This document shows positions 1 to 8,900 of a stretch of 64,000 nucleotides of DNA, piece by piece. The stretch comes from Gemmatimonadota bacterium (GTDB taxonomy: Bacteria; Gemmatimonadota; Gemmatimonadetes; Gemmatimonadales; Gemmatimonadaceae): positions 62,001 to 126,000 of the forward strand of contig JAJPIS010000107.1 of assembly GCA_021324635.1 (NCBI GenBank), given 5' to 3'. The notes below the pieces were generated by a model. It was given only the letters and a program-made list of their open reading frames with translations, ran no database searches and was not told where the DNA came from. The translations under genes and the position numbers were made by a program. Position 1 is the stretch's first letter. Each line of letters begins with the position of its first letter.

Positions 1-920
1 CCGGCGACAACCTCTGGGGCGCGACGATCTTCGCCCGCGATCCGCAGTCCGGCAACGCACGCTGGGCGTACCAGGTGACGCCTCACGACTCGTGGGACTA
101 CGACGCCGTCAATGAAGCGATCCCGGTCGACATCACGATCAACGGCCAGCCGCGCAAAGTCGTGGTGCACTTCGATCGCAACGGCTTTGCCTACACGATC
201 GATCGGCAAACCGGCGAGGTGCTCGTCGCGCAGCCGTTCCAGGATGTGAACTGGGCGACCGGGGTCGACCTCAAGACCGGCCGCCCGCAGCGCGTGCCGG
301 CCAAGGAGACGCACCAGGGGGTCAACACGACGGACATCTGCCCCTCCTCCACCGGTGCGCGCGACCAGCAGCCTGCCGGCTTCTCGCCCCGGACGCATCT
401 CTTCTACACGCCCTCGACCAAGCTGTGCATGGACTACGCGGGGCTGAAGGCGAACTACATCGCGGGGACGCCGTACCTCGGCGCCGATGTGCGCATGTAC
501 GCCGAGCCGAACAGTTGGAACCACCGCGGGGACTTCATCGCCTGGGATCCGGCGACCGGCAAGAAGGTGTGGGACATCCCCGAGCGCTTCCCCGTCTGGA
601 GCGGCCCGGTCGTCACCGCCAGCGACATCCTGTTCTACGGCACGATGGACGGATGGTTCAAGGCGGTCGACGCGAAGAGTGGGAAGGTGCTCTGGCAGTT
701 CAAGTGTGGGTCCGGGATCGTCGGGAATCCCATCACGTACATGGGGCCGGACGGGAAACAGTACGTGGCCGTGTACTCCGGGATCGGCGGCTGGTTGGGC
801 GCGATCGCGCTCGGTCTCTCGGCCAACGACCCCACGGCCGCGCTCGGGGCGACCGGCGCCATGCCCGATCTGCCGCAGTACACCGCCCCGGGCGGTGTGG
901 TCTACGTCTTCTCGCTCTGA
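1..920 (+). CDS. xoxF: PQQ-dependent methanol dehydrogenase, lanthanide (XoxF) type, 3' part
   Basis: This is the C-terminal half of a quinoprotein alcohol dehydrogenase; the reading frame runs in from the left edge (frame of base 3), so the 5' end is missing. Periplasmic enzymes of this family oxidise methanol or other primary alcohols with PQQ. The GDNLW motif and later tryptophan-rich propeller repeats (e.g. GTMDGWFKAVDAKSGKVLW) are typical. The segment TPHDSWDYD holds the catalytic Asp (codon 96-98); the residue two places on is Asp (codon 102-104). XoxF and ExaF enzymes carry Asp there to bind a lanthanide, whereas calcium-dependent MxaF has Ala. The following xoxJ- and cytochrome-type genes favour XoxF over an ethanol dehydrogenase. 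Substrate and metal preference are inferred. The M codon at 75 in the ORF track is internal. Confidence 0.9.
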   Translation, partial: GDNLWGATIFARDPQSGNARWAYQVTPHDSWDYDAVNEAIPVDITINGQPRKVVVHFDRNGFAYTIDRQTGEVLVAQPFQDVNWATGVDLKTGRPQRVPAKETHQGVNTTDICPSSTGARDQQPAGFSPRTHLFYTPSTKLCMDYAGLKANYIAGTPYLGADVRMYAEPNSWNHRGDFIAWDPATGKKVWDIPERFPVWSGPVVTASDILFYGTMDGWFKAVDAKSGKVLWQFKCGSGIVGNPITYMGPDGKQYVAVYSGIGGWLGAIALGLSANDPTAALGATGAMPDLPQYTAPGGVVYVFSL

Positions 921-927
921 CGCCCCA

Positions 928-1956
928 GTGATCGGCAGCACGACGCGCGGGACCCGACCAGTCGACGTGCTCCGCGGCGCGGCGCTCGCGACGACGCTGG
1001 CCCTGGCCATCGTGCTCCTCGCATCACCGGCTGGGGCACAGGGCGGCGCCCACGGCGACGGGCTCGGCGACGCGATGGGAGGCGGCTCGCGCGGCGCTCC
1101 TGCGGCCGCACCGCCCGGCGTGCTGCGCATCTGCGCCGATCCGAACAACATGCCCTTCTCGGACCGGGCCGGCGAGGGCTTCGAGAATCGGATCGGCGCG
1201 ATCCTCGCTGCCGAGCTGCACGAGCGGCCGGTCTACACGTGGTGGGCGCAGCGGCGCGGATTCATCCGGAATACGCTCGGTGCGCATCGGTGCGATGTCG
1301 TCCTCGGCATCATCGCCGGCGACGAGCAGGTGAGCACGACCCGCCCCTACTATCGCTCGACATACGTCTTCGTCGCGCCGCGGCGTAGCCGGACGGCACG
1401 GGCCGCCGGGCCCCGCATCGCCTCCTTCGACGACCCGCGCCTTCGTGGACTGCGCATCGGGGTGCACGTGATCGGCGCCGACTACAACAGCCTGCCGCCT
1501 GCCGTGGCGCTCGCCCAGCGCGACCTTGTACACAACGTCGTCGGCTACAGCATCTACGGGAACTACGCGGAGGCGAGCCCGCCCTCCAAGCTGATCGACG
1601 CGGTCGGCCGCGGCGCGGTGGACATCGCGGTCGCGTGGGGGCCGCTCGCGGGCTACTTCGCCCAGCATTCGCCCGTCCCCCTGACGATCACCCCGGTCGA
1701 GACCCCGTTCGCCGGCCGTGGGATCCCGTTCACGTACGACATCGCGGTGGGGGTCAGGCACGGGGATGCCGCGCTGCGCGCTCGCCTGGATCGTGCCCTG
1801 GTCCGGCGCCACGATGCGATCGAACGGATCCTGCGCCGCTACGGCGTCCCTCTCGTGCGGGAGTCGCCAGGGCGGACGCCTCCGACGGCGGCGGAGGGCC
1901 GACGGCCGTGCACCGCCAACCAAGAGGACCGCACATGCGCCTGGAACGGCAGGTGA
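928..1956 (+). CDS. xoxJ: XoxJ/MoxJ-like periplasmic substrate-binding protein
   Basis: This is the quinoprotein-dehydrogenase-associated solute-binding protein family found beside methanol dehydrogenase genes, where it is thought to help mature or activate the enzyme. After a GTG start and a signal peptide (hydrophobic core ATTLALAIVLLASPAGA) the mature part opens with LRICADPNNMPFS, followed by YTWWAQRRGFIRNTLG and CDVVLGI, all hallmarks of this family. It begins 8 bases after the dehydrogenase stop and overlaps the next gene by 22 bases, so the three are one transcription unit. A second GTG at 967 would give a shorter signal peptide and is also possible. The long ORF in the track starting at 487 is only an upstream extension of this frame. 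Confidence 0.85.
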   Translation: MIGSTTRGTRPVDVLRGAALATTLALAIVLLASPAGAQGGAHGDGLGDAMGGGSRGAPAAAPPGVLRICADPNNMPFSDRAGEGFENRIGAILAAELHERPVYTWWAQRRGFIRNTLGAHRCDVVLGIIAGDEQVSTTRPYYRSTYVFVAPRRSRTARAAGPRIASFDDPRLRGLRIGVHVIGADYNSLPPAVALAQRDLVHNVVGYSIYGNYAEASPPSKLIDAVGRGAVDIAVAWGPLAGYFAQHSPVPLTITPVETPFAGRGIPFTYDIAVGVRHGDAALRARLDRALVRRHDAIERILRRYGVPLVRESPGRTPPTAAEGRRPCTANQEDRTCAWNGR

Positions 1957-2551
1957 CGCAGCAGCCGACCGCCGGCGCCCCCGCGCCCCTGGACGCGAGG
2001 GCGCGTCGGGCAGGGGCGACATCGGTCGTGCGCGCGCTGGCGTGGGGCATCGCTGGGGCGGGAGCGGGCCTCGCCGTGGGCGCGTGTCAGCGAGTCGGGC
2101 AGCCGGACCTTCGGGCCAACGAGCAGGGTCCGTCGACCCGGACCCAGATCAGCGCTGCCACACTCGCGCAACGGCCCGGGGTCGAACCGGGGATCCACGC
2201 CGCCGCCGTGATCGGCGATGTGCACAACCCCTACACGGGCAATGTCGGCGCGGCCGCCGAAGGGCGGCAGCTCTTCGTCCAGTACAACTGCTCCGGATGC
2301 CATGGCGGGCGCGCCGGCGGCGGTATGGGGCCGAGCCTGCGCGATAGTGCGTGGGTCTACGGGAACACGGACGCCGACCTCTACGACACCATCTTCGAGG
2401 GCCGACCGGCCGGGATGCCGACATGGGGCACGAAGATCTCCGCCGATCAGATCTGGAAGCTCATCACCTACATCCGCACGCTCGGCACCCCGCAGGAACC
2501 CGATCCGCCGCCGCCCCAGGCCCACCCGCCTCTGACACCGAGTGCCGGGTG

Positions 2552-2552
<1 letters not shown>
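1935..2552 (+). CDS. xoxG: Cytochrome c, probable electron acceptor of the methanol dehydrogenase (XoxG-like)
   Basis: A 205-residue class I cytochrome c with one haem site, CSGCH, near residue 118. The axial Met probably lies in GRPAGMPTWG, and the closing helix is QIWKLITYIRTLG. The N-terminus has a long basic stretch before a hydrophobic segment ending in VGACQ, so it may be a lipoprotein anchored on the outside of the inner membrane. The start is the ATG at 1935, preceded by AGAGGA; it lies inside the end of xoxJ. Position between xoxJ and the oxidase genes suggests it carries electrons from the dehydrogenase to the caa3 oxidase. This role is inferred from context. A proline-rich tail follows the haem domain. 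Confidence 0.85.
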
Positions 2553-3610
<1,058 letters not shown>

Positions 3611-3627
3611 CGATCGGGAGATCACCC

Positions 3628-5595
3628 GTGGCCGTCACCGCGCCTGTCACCGTCCCCGCTGCCGAAGCTCCGATCGAGGAGCTACACCGTCTCTGGGAGA
3701 CGCCGCACACGCTCTACGGCGCCCTGGCGACCGTCGACCACAAGAAGATCGGCAAGCGCTATCTCGTCACGGCGTTCGTGTTCCTTCTGGTGGGCGGCCT
3801 CGAGGCGGCGGTGATGCGGGTCCAGCTCGCCGCGCCCGGCATGCGGGTGCTCGGCCCCGAGGCGTACAACCAGTACTTCTCGATGCACGGCCTGACGATG
3901 ATCATCTGGTACGCCTCACCGATCCTGTCGGGCTTCAGTAATTACCTCTGGCCGCTGATGATCGGCGCGCGTGACATGGCCTACCCCCGTGTCAACGCGC
4001 TGAGCTACTGGACGTTTCTCCTCTCGGGCATCTTCCTCTACACGAGTCCCTTCCTCGGGCAAGCGCCCAATGACGGATGGTTCGGGTACGCGCCGTACTC
4101 CCTCCAGCTGTACGACCCCGGCCTGAACATGGACTTCTATGCGCTGGGACTGATCTTCATCACGATCTCCACCACCGTCGGCGCGATCAACTTCATCGGC
4201 ACGATCATGAAGATGCGCTGTCCCGGGATGTCGCTGAACCGGCTGCCGCTCTTCCTCTACGGGACGATGACGGCGTCCTTCTCGATCGTGTTCGCGTTGC
4301 CGGCACTCACGGCCGCCTGCGTCTTCCTGTACTTCGAGCGCCGGTTCGGGATGCACTTCTACGACGTGGCACACCAGGGCAACCCGCTGCTCTGGCAGCA
4401 CCTGTTCTGGATCTTCGGCCATCCCTGGGTCTACATCATCGTGCTGCCCGCGATGGGCATGATCTCGGAAATCATCCCCACCTTCTCACGGCGACCGATC
4501 GTCGGATACCCGATGGTCGCGCTCTCGACGGTCGCGACCGGGATCATCGGCTTCGGTGTCTGGGTCCACCACATGTTCGCGACCGGCATTCCGCCGATTG
4601 CGGCCTCCTACTTCAGCGGCGCGAGCTTCCTCATCACCCTGCCGAGCGCGGTCGCGGTGGTCGCCTGGATCGCCACCGTCTGGACCGGCCGGCCGGTGCT
4701 GAAGACACCGATGATGTTCGCCCTCGGCTTCATCGTGCTGTTCGTGGTCGGCGGGGTCTCGGGCGTCGTCACCGCCGCGGTTCCGTTCGACTGGCAGGTG
4801 ACCGATACGTACTTCGTCGTCGCCCATCTCCACTACGTCCTGGTCGGCATCAACGTCTTCGCCGTCATGGCGGGCTTCTACTACTGGCTCCCCAAGATGA
4901 CCGGGCGGCTGCTCGATGAGCGGCTGGGTCAGGCCAACTTCTGGACGATGTTCATCGGGATGAATCTCGCCTTCTTCCCGATGCACATCGCCGGGCTGCT
5001 CGGGATGCCGCGACGGATCTACACGTACCCGGCCGGGGTCGGGCTCGGGGCGGTGAATCTCCTCGAGACGATCGGCGCCTACATCTTCGCGCTCGGCGTG
5101 CTGCTGTTCGTCATCAACTTCTTCTGGAGCCTGCGCGCCGGCGAGCCCGCCGGGTCCAATCCGTGGGACGCGGGGACGCTCGAGTGGGCGAGCACGTCTC
5201 CGCCCCCGCCATTCAACTTCGCGGTCCTTCCGACCGTGCGGAGCCGGAATCCGCTCTGGGAGGGACACCCGGGCGCCACCGCCGAGGGGGAGGTGGGGCC
5301 CGAACGCAGCAGTGTGTTCCGGGGACCGGTCCTGGACCGGGGACGCGAGACGCTGGCGACGTCGCCGCTGGAGGGGCACACGATGGCCCAGCAGCTCATG
5401 CCCGAGGATTCGCTCTGGCCGCTCCTGCTCGCCCTCGGGCTCACGGCAGCGTTCTACGGGTTCGTGTTCAGCGTCTGGTGGCTCGCCTGCGCCGGGATCG
5501 TGTGGGTTGCGATCTCGCTGGGCGCCTGGCTCTGGCCGACGGGTGACGAGGCGGACGAGCGGCCGGTGCACCTCCCGGCGCCGGGGGTCGCATGA
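3628..5595 (+). CDS. ctaD: Cytochrome c oxidase subunit I
   Basis: The catalytic subunit of a haem-copper oxidase: reduces oxygen to water at the haem a3-CuB site and pumps protons. At 655 residues it is longer than the usual 520-560. Visible ligands include the low-spin haem His87 in SMHGLTMIIW, the CuB His and cross-linked Tyr in GHPWVYI, the two CuB histidines in VHHMFATG, and the haem pair in VVAHLHYVL. After the twelve-helix core there is a linker and two further hydrophobic segments near the C-terminus (WPLLLALGLTAAFYGFVFSV and an adjoining helix), like the extra helices of caa3 subunit I. The GTG start has GGGAG upstream. It ends in an ATGA overlap with ctaE. Confidence 0.95.
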   Translation: MAVTAPVTVPAAEAPIEELHRLWETPHTLYGALATVDHKKIGKRYLVTAFVFLLVGGLEAAVMRVQLAAPGMRVLGPEAYNQYFSMHGLTMIIWYASPILSGFSNYLWPLMIGARDMAYPRVNALSYWTFLLSGIFLYTSPFLGQAPNDGWFGYAPYSLQLYDPGLNMDFYALGLIFITISTTVGAINFIGTIMKMRCPGMSLNRLPLFLYGTMTASFSIVFALPALTAACVFLYFERRFGMHFYDVAHQGNPLLWQHLFWIFGHPWVYIIVLPAMGMISEIIPTFSRRPIVGYPMVALSTVATGIIGFGVWVHHMFATGIPPIAASYFSGASFLITLPSAVAVVAWIATVWTGRPVLKTPMMFALGFIVLFVVGGVSGVVTAAVPFDWQVTDTYFVVAHLHYVLVGINVFAVMAGFYYWLPKMTGRLLDERLGQANFWTMFIGMNLAFFPMHIAGLLGMPRRIYTYPAGVGLGAVNLLETIGAYIFALGVLLFVINFFWSLRAGEPAGSNPWDAGTLEWASTSPPPPFNFAVLPTVRSRNPLWEGHPGATAEGEVGPERSSVFRGPVLDRGRETLATSPLEGHTMAQQLMPEDSLWPLLLALGLTAAFYGFVFSVWWLACAGIVWVAISLGAWLWPTGDEADERPVHLPAPGVA

Positions 5596-6212
5596 CGGCC
5601 CGCGCGATGCCGACCGCACTGCCGACCGCGATGCCGACCGCACTGCCGATCGGCAACGGCGTCCCCCGGAGTCCCGGGTGGTGGGCGCTCATCTGGACGA
5701 TCGCCACCGAGGCGTGCCTGTTCGCCTACCTGCTGTTCTCCTACTACTACCTCGCGTCGCAGGCACGCGGGCCGTGGCCGTCGACCGGGCCGCTCAGCCT
5801 CACGCTCGCCATCCCCCAGACGTGCCTCCTGGTGGCGAGCAGTGTCGTGTACTGGTGGGGCGAGAAAGGCATCGAGCGCGGAGACCAGGGTCGCCTGCGC
5901 CTCGGGCTCCTGGTCACGTTCATCATGGGCGTGGTCTTCCTCATCCTCGAGGGCCTCGATTGGAACAATCAGCCGTTCACGGCGAAGACGGATGCGTTCG
6001 GCTCCCTCTACTACACGATCACGGGCTTCCATGGCGCCCACGTGATCGTCGGGTTGCTCCTCAACCTCATCGTGCAGATCTGGGCGTGGCGTGGGACGTT
6101 CACGCGCGAGCGGCACCTCGCCGTCACCAACGCCGGCATGTATTGGCACTTCGTCGACGTCGTCTGGCTGTTTGTCTTCACGACCTTTTACCTGACGCCG
6201 CGGTGGGGCTGA
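5592..6212 (+). CDS. ctaE: Cytochrome c oxidase subunit III
   Basis: A 206-residue integral membrane subunit with about five helices, typical of the short haem-copper oxidase subunit III. Recognisable stretches are WWALIWTIATEACLFAYLL, the conserved FHGAHVIVGL and YWHFVDVVWLFVF. It stabilises subunit I during turnover. The start codon overlaps the ctaD stop (ATGA). The first 25 residues before the family core are an expanded Ala-Met/Leu-Pro-Thr repeat encoded by tandem 12-nt units; a start further inside, after the repeat, cannot be excluded, but no good alternative with a ribosome site is evident. Confidence 0.93.
   Translation: MTARAMPTALPTAMPTALPIGNGVPRSPGWWALIWTIATEACLFAYLLFSYYYLASQARGPWPSTGPLSLTLAIPQTCLLVASSVVYWWGEKGIERGDQGRLRLGLLVTFIMGVVFLILEGLDWNNQPFTAKTDAFGSLYYTITGFHGAHVIVGLLLNLIVQIWAWRGTFTRERHLAVTNAGMYWHFVDVVWLFVFTTFYLTPRWG
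5606..5653 (+). repeat. Tandem 24-bp (2 x 12-bp) repeat in the start of ctaE
   Basis: Two adjacent 24-base copies differ at only two positions, and each copy is itself two 12-base units close to GATGCCGACCGC. They encode a repeated A-M-P-T-A-L-P-T peptide ahead of the subunit III core. Such in-frame microrepeats may vary in copy number between strains. Confidence 0.85.
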
Positions 6213-6234
6213 CGGTGTCGGCCGGAGGCGAGTC

Positions 6235-6669
6235 ATGAGCACCACGGCGCCCGTCACGTCCACGCCGGCGCCCGCCCCGGGTGAGCGACGGCTGGGGCTA
6301 CTGTGGTTCGCCTTCCTCGGCGGGGCTGCTGCGTGGAGTGTGCAGGAGTTGGTGGGATACATGGTGGTGGCGCACGCGTGCTTCCCCCAACTCGACCCGC
6401 TGGTTCAGCCGGTGCCGTCGTGGGCGCTGCCGGTCGCCGAAGCGATCGGCGTGGTCATGCTCGTCATGGGACTCGTCGCGCTCGTGGCCGCCATTCGCGA
6501 GACCCGACGGCATGAACCGGACTCCCCCGGCTTCACCCGCGCGGCGGCCGAAGCCCACCGCGGGGACGCGCTACGCTATCTCGCTTTTGGCGGGGTGTTC
6601 TTCGACCTGCTGTTCTCGGCCCTCATCGCCTACAACATCTTCTCGCTCTTCGTCGAGCGCACCTGCTGA
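6235..6669 (+). CDS. Small membrane protein at the end of the oxidase operon
   Basis: A 144-residue protein with three clear hydrophobic segments (about 21-47, 61-85 and 116-138) and a polar, Thr/Pro-rich N-terminus. It begins 22 bases after ctaE and shares its strand, so it is probably the last gene of the methanol/caa3 operon. I do not recognise a named family with certainty. Proteins of this size and topology often follow ctaE and are thought to help oxidase assembly, but nothing in the sequence proves that. The ATG at 6235 has a purine-rich GGAGGCGAG upstream, which supports this start. Confidence 0.8.
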   Translation: MSTTAPVTSTPAPAPGERRLGLLWFAFLGGAAAWSVQELVGYMVVAHACFPQLDPLVQPVPSWALPVAEAIGVVMLVMGLVALVAAIRETRRHEPDSPGFTRAAAEAHRGDALRYLAFGGVFFDLLFSALIAYNIFSLFVERTC

Positions 6670-6687
6670 CCGGTTGGGGCGGCGGCA

Positions 6688-7038
6688 CTACCCGGCGGTC
6701 GGCCGCTCGCCACCTTCCGGCCCGTAGAAGAGCACCCAGACCGCGAGATCGTCGCTGAACTCCTCGAACCGGTGGGTCGCCCCGGCCGGCACGAACAACA
6801 GGTCTCCGGGGCCGAACGTACGCCGGCTCTCGCCGTGGACGAAGGTCCCCCGTCCCCGGACGACCACATACACCTCGTCCCGGGTGTGCGGCGTCTGGGG
6901 GTCCGAGCCTCGCGGGGCGTACATTCCCACCTCCAACGTGCCGTGCTCGAAGACGATCGCGTATTGTTCCTCCGGCAGAGCAGGGAGCTGCCGCAGGCTC
7001 TCGGCAGTCGTGAGGTGGGCGCGGGCGAGGCGAGCCAT
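6688..7038 (-). CDS. Small cupin-domain protein
   Basis: A 116-residue single-domain cupin. The two conserved cupin motifs are visible: the first around PHTRDEVYVVVRGRG (metal-binding His and Glu positions) and the second around GDLLFVPAGATHRFE. Such proteins are cytoplasmic beta-barrels that bind a metal and often a small molecule; the substrate cannot be told from the sequence. The ATG is preceded by AGGAGA at good spacing. It converges on the oxidase operon (18 bases between stops) and is divergent from the Tat amidase. Confidence 0.85.
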   Translation of the reverse strand: MARLARAHLTTAESLRQLPALPEEQYAIVFEHGTLEVGMYAPRGSDPQTPHTRDEVYVVVRGRGTFVHGESRRTFGPGDLLFVPAGATHRFEEFSDDLAVWVLFYGPEGGERPTAG

Positions 7039-7186
7039 GGGGTGATCTCCTGGGCCGGCGGCTGTGGCCGTAGGCGGTACGGCGCTGGTGCGGGGACGTG
7101 GAATATGCGGAACGCGTAGCGGAGGCGCAGCGCGCGCCGATCCGGCGACTGCGCATCACGGTTGGCACTGGCAAGGAGGAGCACAG

Positions 7187-8899
7187 ATGGCGTCGAGCGA
7201 TCAGGAAGCGCGGAGCGGGGTCGACCGGAGGGCGTTCGTCGGCGGGGTCGTCGGAGGTGCGCTCGCGGTGGCGGGCCACGCTGTCCCTGCATGGGCGCGA
7301 GGCGTCGCAGGATCCCCCCGCGACGGCCGCCGACCCGCGGTCGGCACGCCGGATGATTTCGCCCTCGCCGAGGCGACGATCGACCAGCTCCAGGAAGCCA
7401 TGCGGTCGGGCAAGCTCACCGCGCGCTCGATCGCGGAGCAGTATCTGGCGCGGATCGATGCCATGGACCAGCGCGGTCCGGCGGTCAACGCCATCATCGA
7501 GATCAATCCGGATGCCCTCGCCATCGCCGACGCCCTGGACGCGGAGCGCAAGGCCAAAGGGCCACGGAGCCCGATGCATGGCATCCCGGTGGTCATCAAG
7601 GACAATATCGCGACGAAGGATCGGATGCAGACGACGGCCGGATCCCTCGCGCTCGTGGGAGCGACCGCGCCGCGCGATGCCTTTATCGTCGACCGGCTTC
7701 GGGCGGCCGGCGCGGTGATTCTGGCCAAGGCCAATCTCAGCGAGTGGGCGAACTTCCGCTCCACACAGTCGTGCAGCGGCTGGAGCGGGCGCGGCGGACA
7801 GACGCGCAATCCGTACTCGACCGACCGGACCCCCTCGGGGTCGAGCTCCGGGTCGGCGGTTGCCGCCGCCGCGAGCTTCTGCGCCGTGGCGGTCGGGACC
7901 GAGACCGATGGGTCGATAGTCTCACCCTCGTCCTGCTCGGCGCTGGTGGGTCTCAAGCCGACCGTGGGGCTCCTGAGTCGGTCGGGCATCGTGCCCATCT
8001 CTCATAGTCAGGACACTGCCGGCCCGATCTGCCGAACGGTTCGTGACGCGGCCATTCTTCTCTCGGCCATGACCGGCGAGGACGCTCGCGACCCGGCCAC
8101 GGCCGGTAGTCGGAAGCGGAGCGCGCCGGACTACACCAGGTTCCTGGACCCGAACGGCCTCCGCGGGGCGCGCATTGGCGTCGCACGCGCGCACTTCTTC
8201 GGTTACGACCGTGCGCTCGACCGTGCGGTGAACGACGCCCTGGACCTCATGCGGCAGCAGGGAGCGACGATCGTCGACCCGGCGAACCTGACCACCGCTG
8301 GACAGTTCGGCGACGCCGAGCAGGAGGTCCTCCTGTACGAGTTCAAGGCCGACCTCGACCGCTACCTCGCGGATCTGGGCCCGGGCGCTCGCGTGCACAC
8401 GCTCGCCGACGTCATCGCCTTCAACGACGCGCACAGGGACACGGAGCTGCGGTACTTCGGGCAGGAGCTGATGGTCCAGGCGCAGGCCAAGGGGCCGCTG
8501 ACCACGCCCGCGTATCTCGCGGCCCGCGCGAAGTGCGTGCGGATGTCGCGCGCCATGGGCATCGATCACACCATCGTCACACACCGATTGGACGCGATCG
8601 TCGTCCCCACCGGGACGCCACCCACGCCGATCGATCTCGTCAACGGCGACGGCTCCGTCGGCGGCGGCGCGAGCAGCTCCAGCACTGCGGCGGTCGCCGG
8701 CTATCCCAGCATCACGGTGCCGGTCGGCTTCAGCTTCGGGTTACCGATGGGGATGCTGTTCATGGCGCGCGCGTACCAGGAAGGCACGCTTCTGAAGCTC
8801 GCCTATGCGTACGAGCAGGCCTCCAGGATCCGGAAGCCGCCGCAATTCCTCGCCAGGCCGGACCTGGGCCCGACCGGCCGCCCGTCGATGCCCGCCTAG
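7187..8899 (+). CDS. Tat-exported amidase (amidase signature family)
   Basis: A 570-residue amidase-signature hydrolase, which cleaves C-N amide bonds. The triad fits the family: Lys138 (PVVIKDN), cis-Ser about 219 in TPSGSSSGSA and nucleophile Ser243 in GTETDGSI, with the 24-residue spacing between the serines seen in fatty-acid amide hydrolase. The N-terminus DRRAFVGGVVGGALAVAGH followed by AWA is a twin-arginine export signal, so the enzyme is likely periplasmic or secreted. The start at ATG 7187 is chosen because AAGGAGGA lies just upstream and the export signal begins there; the track ORF from 7064 only adds unlikely sequence. Substrate unknown. Its stop lies one base from that of the convergent peptidase gene. 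Confidence 0.92.
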   Translation: MASSDQEARSGVDRRAFVGGVVGGALAVAGHAVPAWARGVAGSPRDGRRPAVGTPDDFALAEATIDQLQEAMRSGKLTARSIAEQYLARIDAMDQRGPAVNAIIEINPDALAIADALDAERKAKGPRSPMHGIPVVIKDNIATKDRMQTTAGSLALVGATAPRDAFIVDRLRAAGAVILAKANLSEWANFRSTQSCSGWSGRGGQTRNPYSTDRTPSGSSSGSAVAAAASFCAVAVGTETDGSIVSPSSCSALVGLKPTVGLLSRSGIVPISHSQDTAGPICRTVRDAAILLSAMTGEDARDPATAGSRKRSAPDYTRFLDPNGLRGARIGVARAHFFGYDRALDRAVNDALDLMRQQGATIVDPANLTTAGQFGDAEQEVLLYEFKADLDRYLADLGPGARVHTLADVIAFNDAHRDTELRYFGQELMVQAQAKGPLTTPAYLAARAKCVRMSRAMGIDHTIVTHRLDAIVVPTGTPPTPIDLVNGDGSVGGGASSSSTAAVAGYPSITVPVGFSFGLPMGMLFMARAYQEGTLLKLAYAYEQASRIRKPPQFLARPDLGPTGRPSMPA

Positions 8900-8900
8900 G

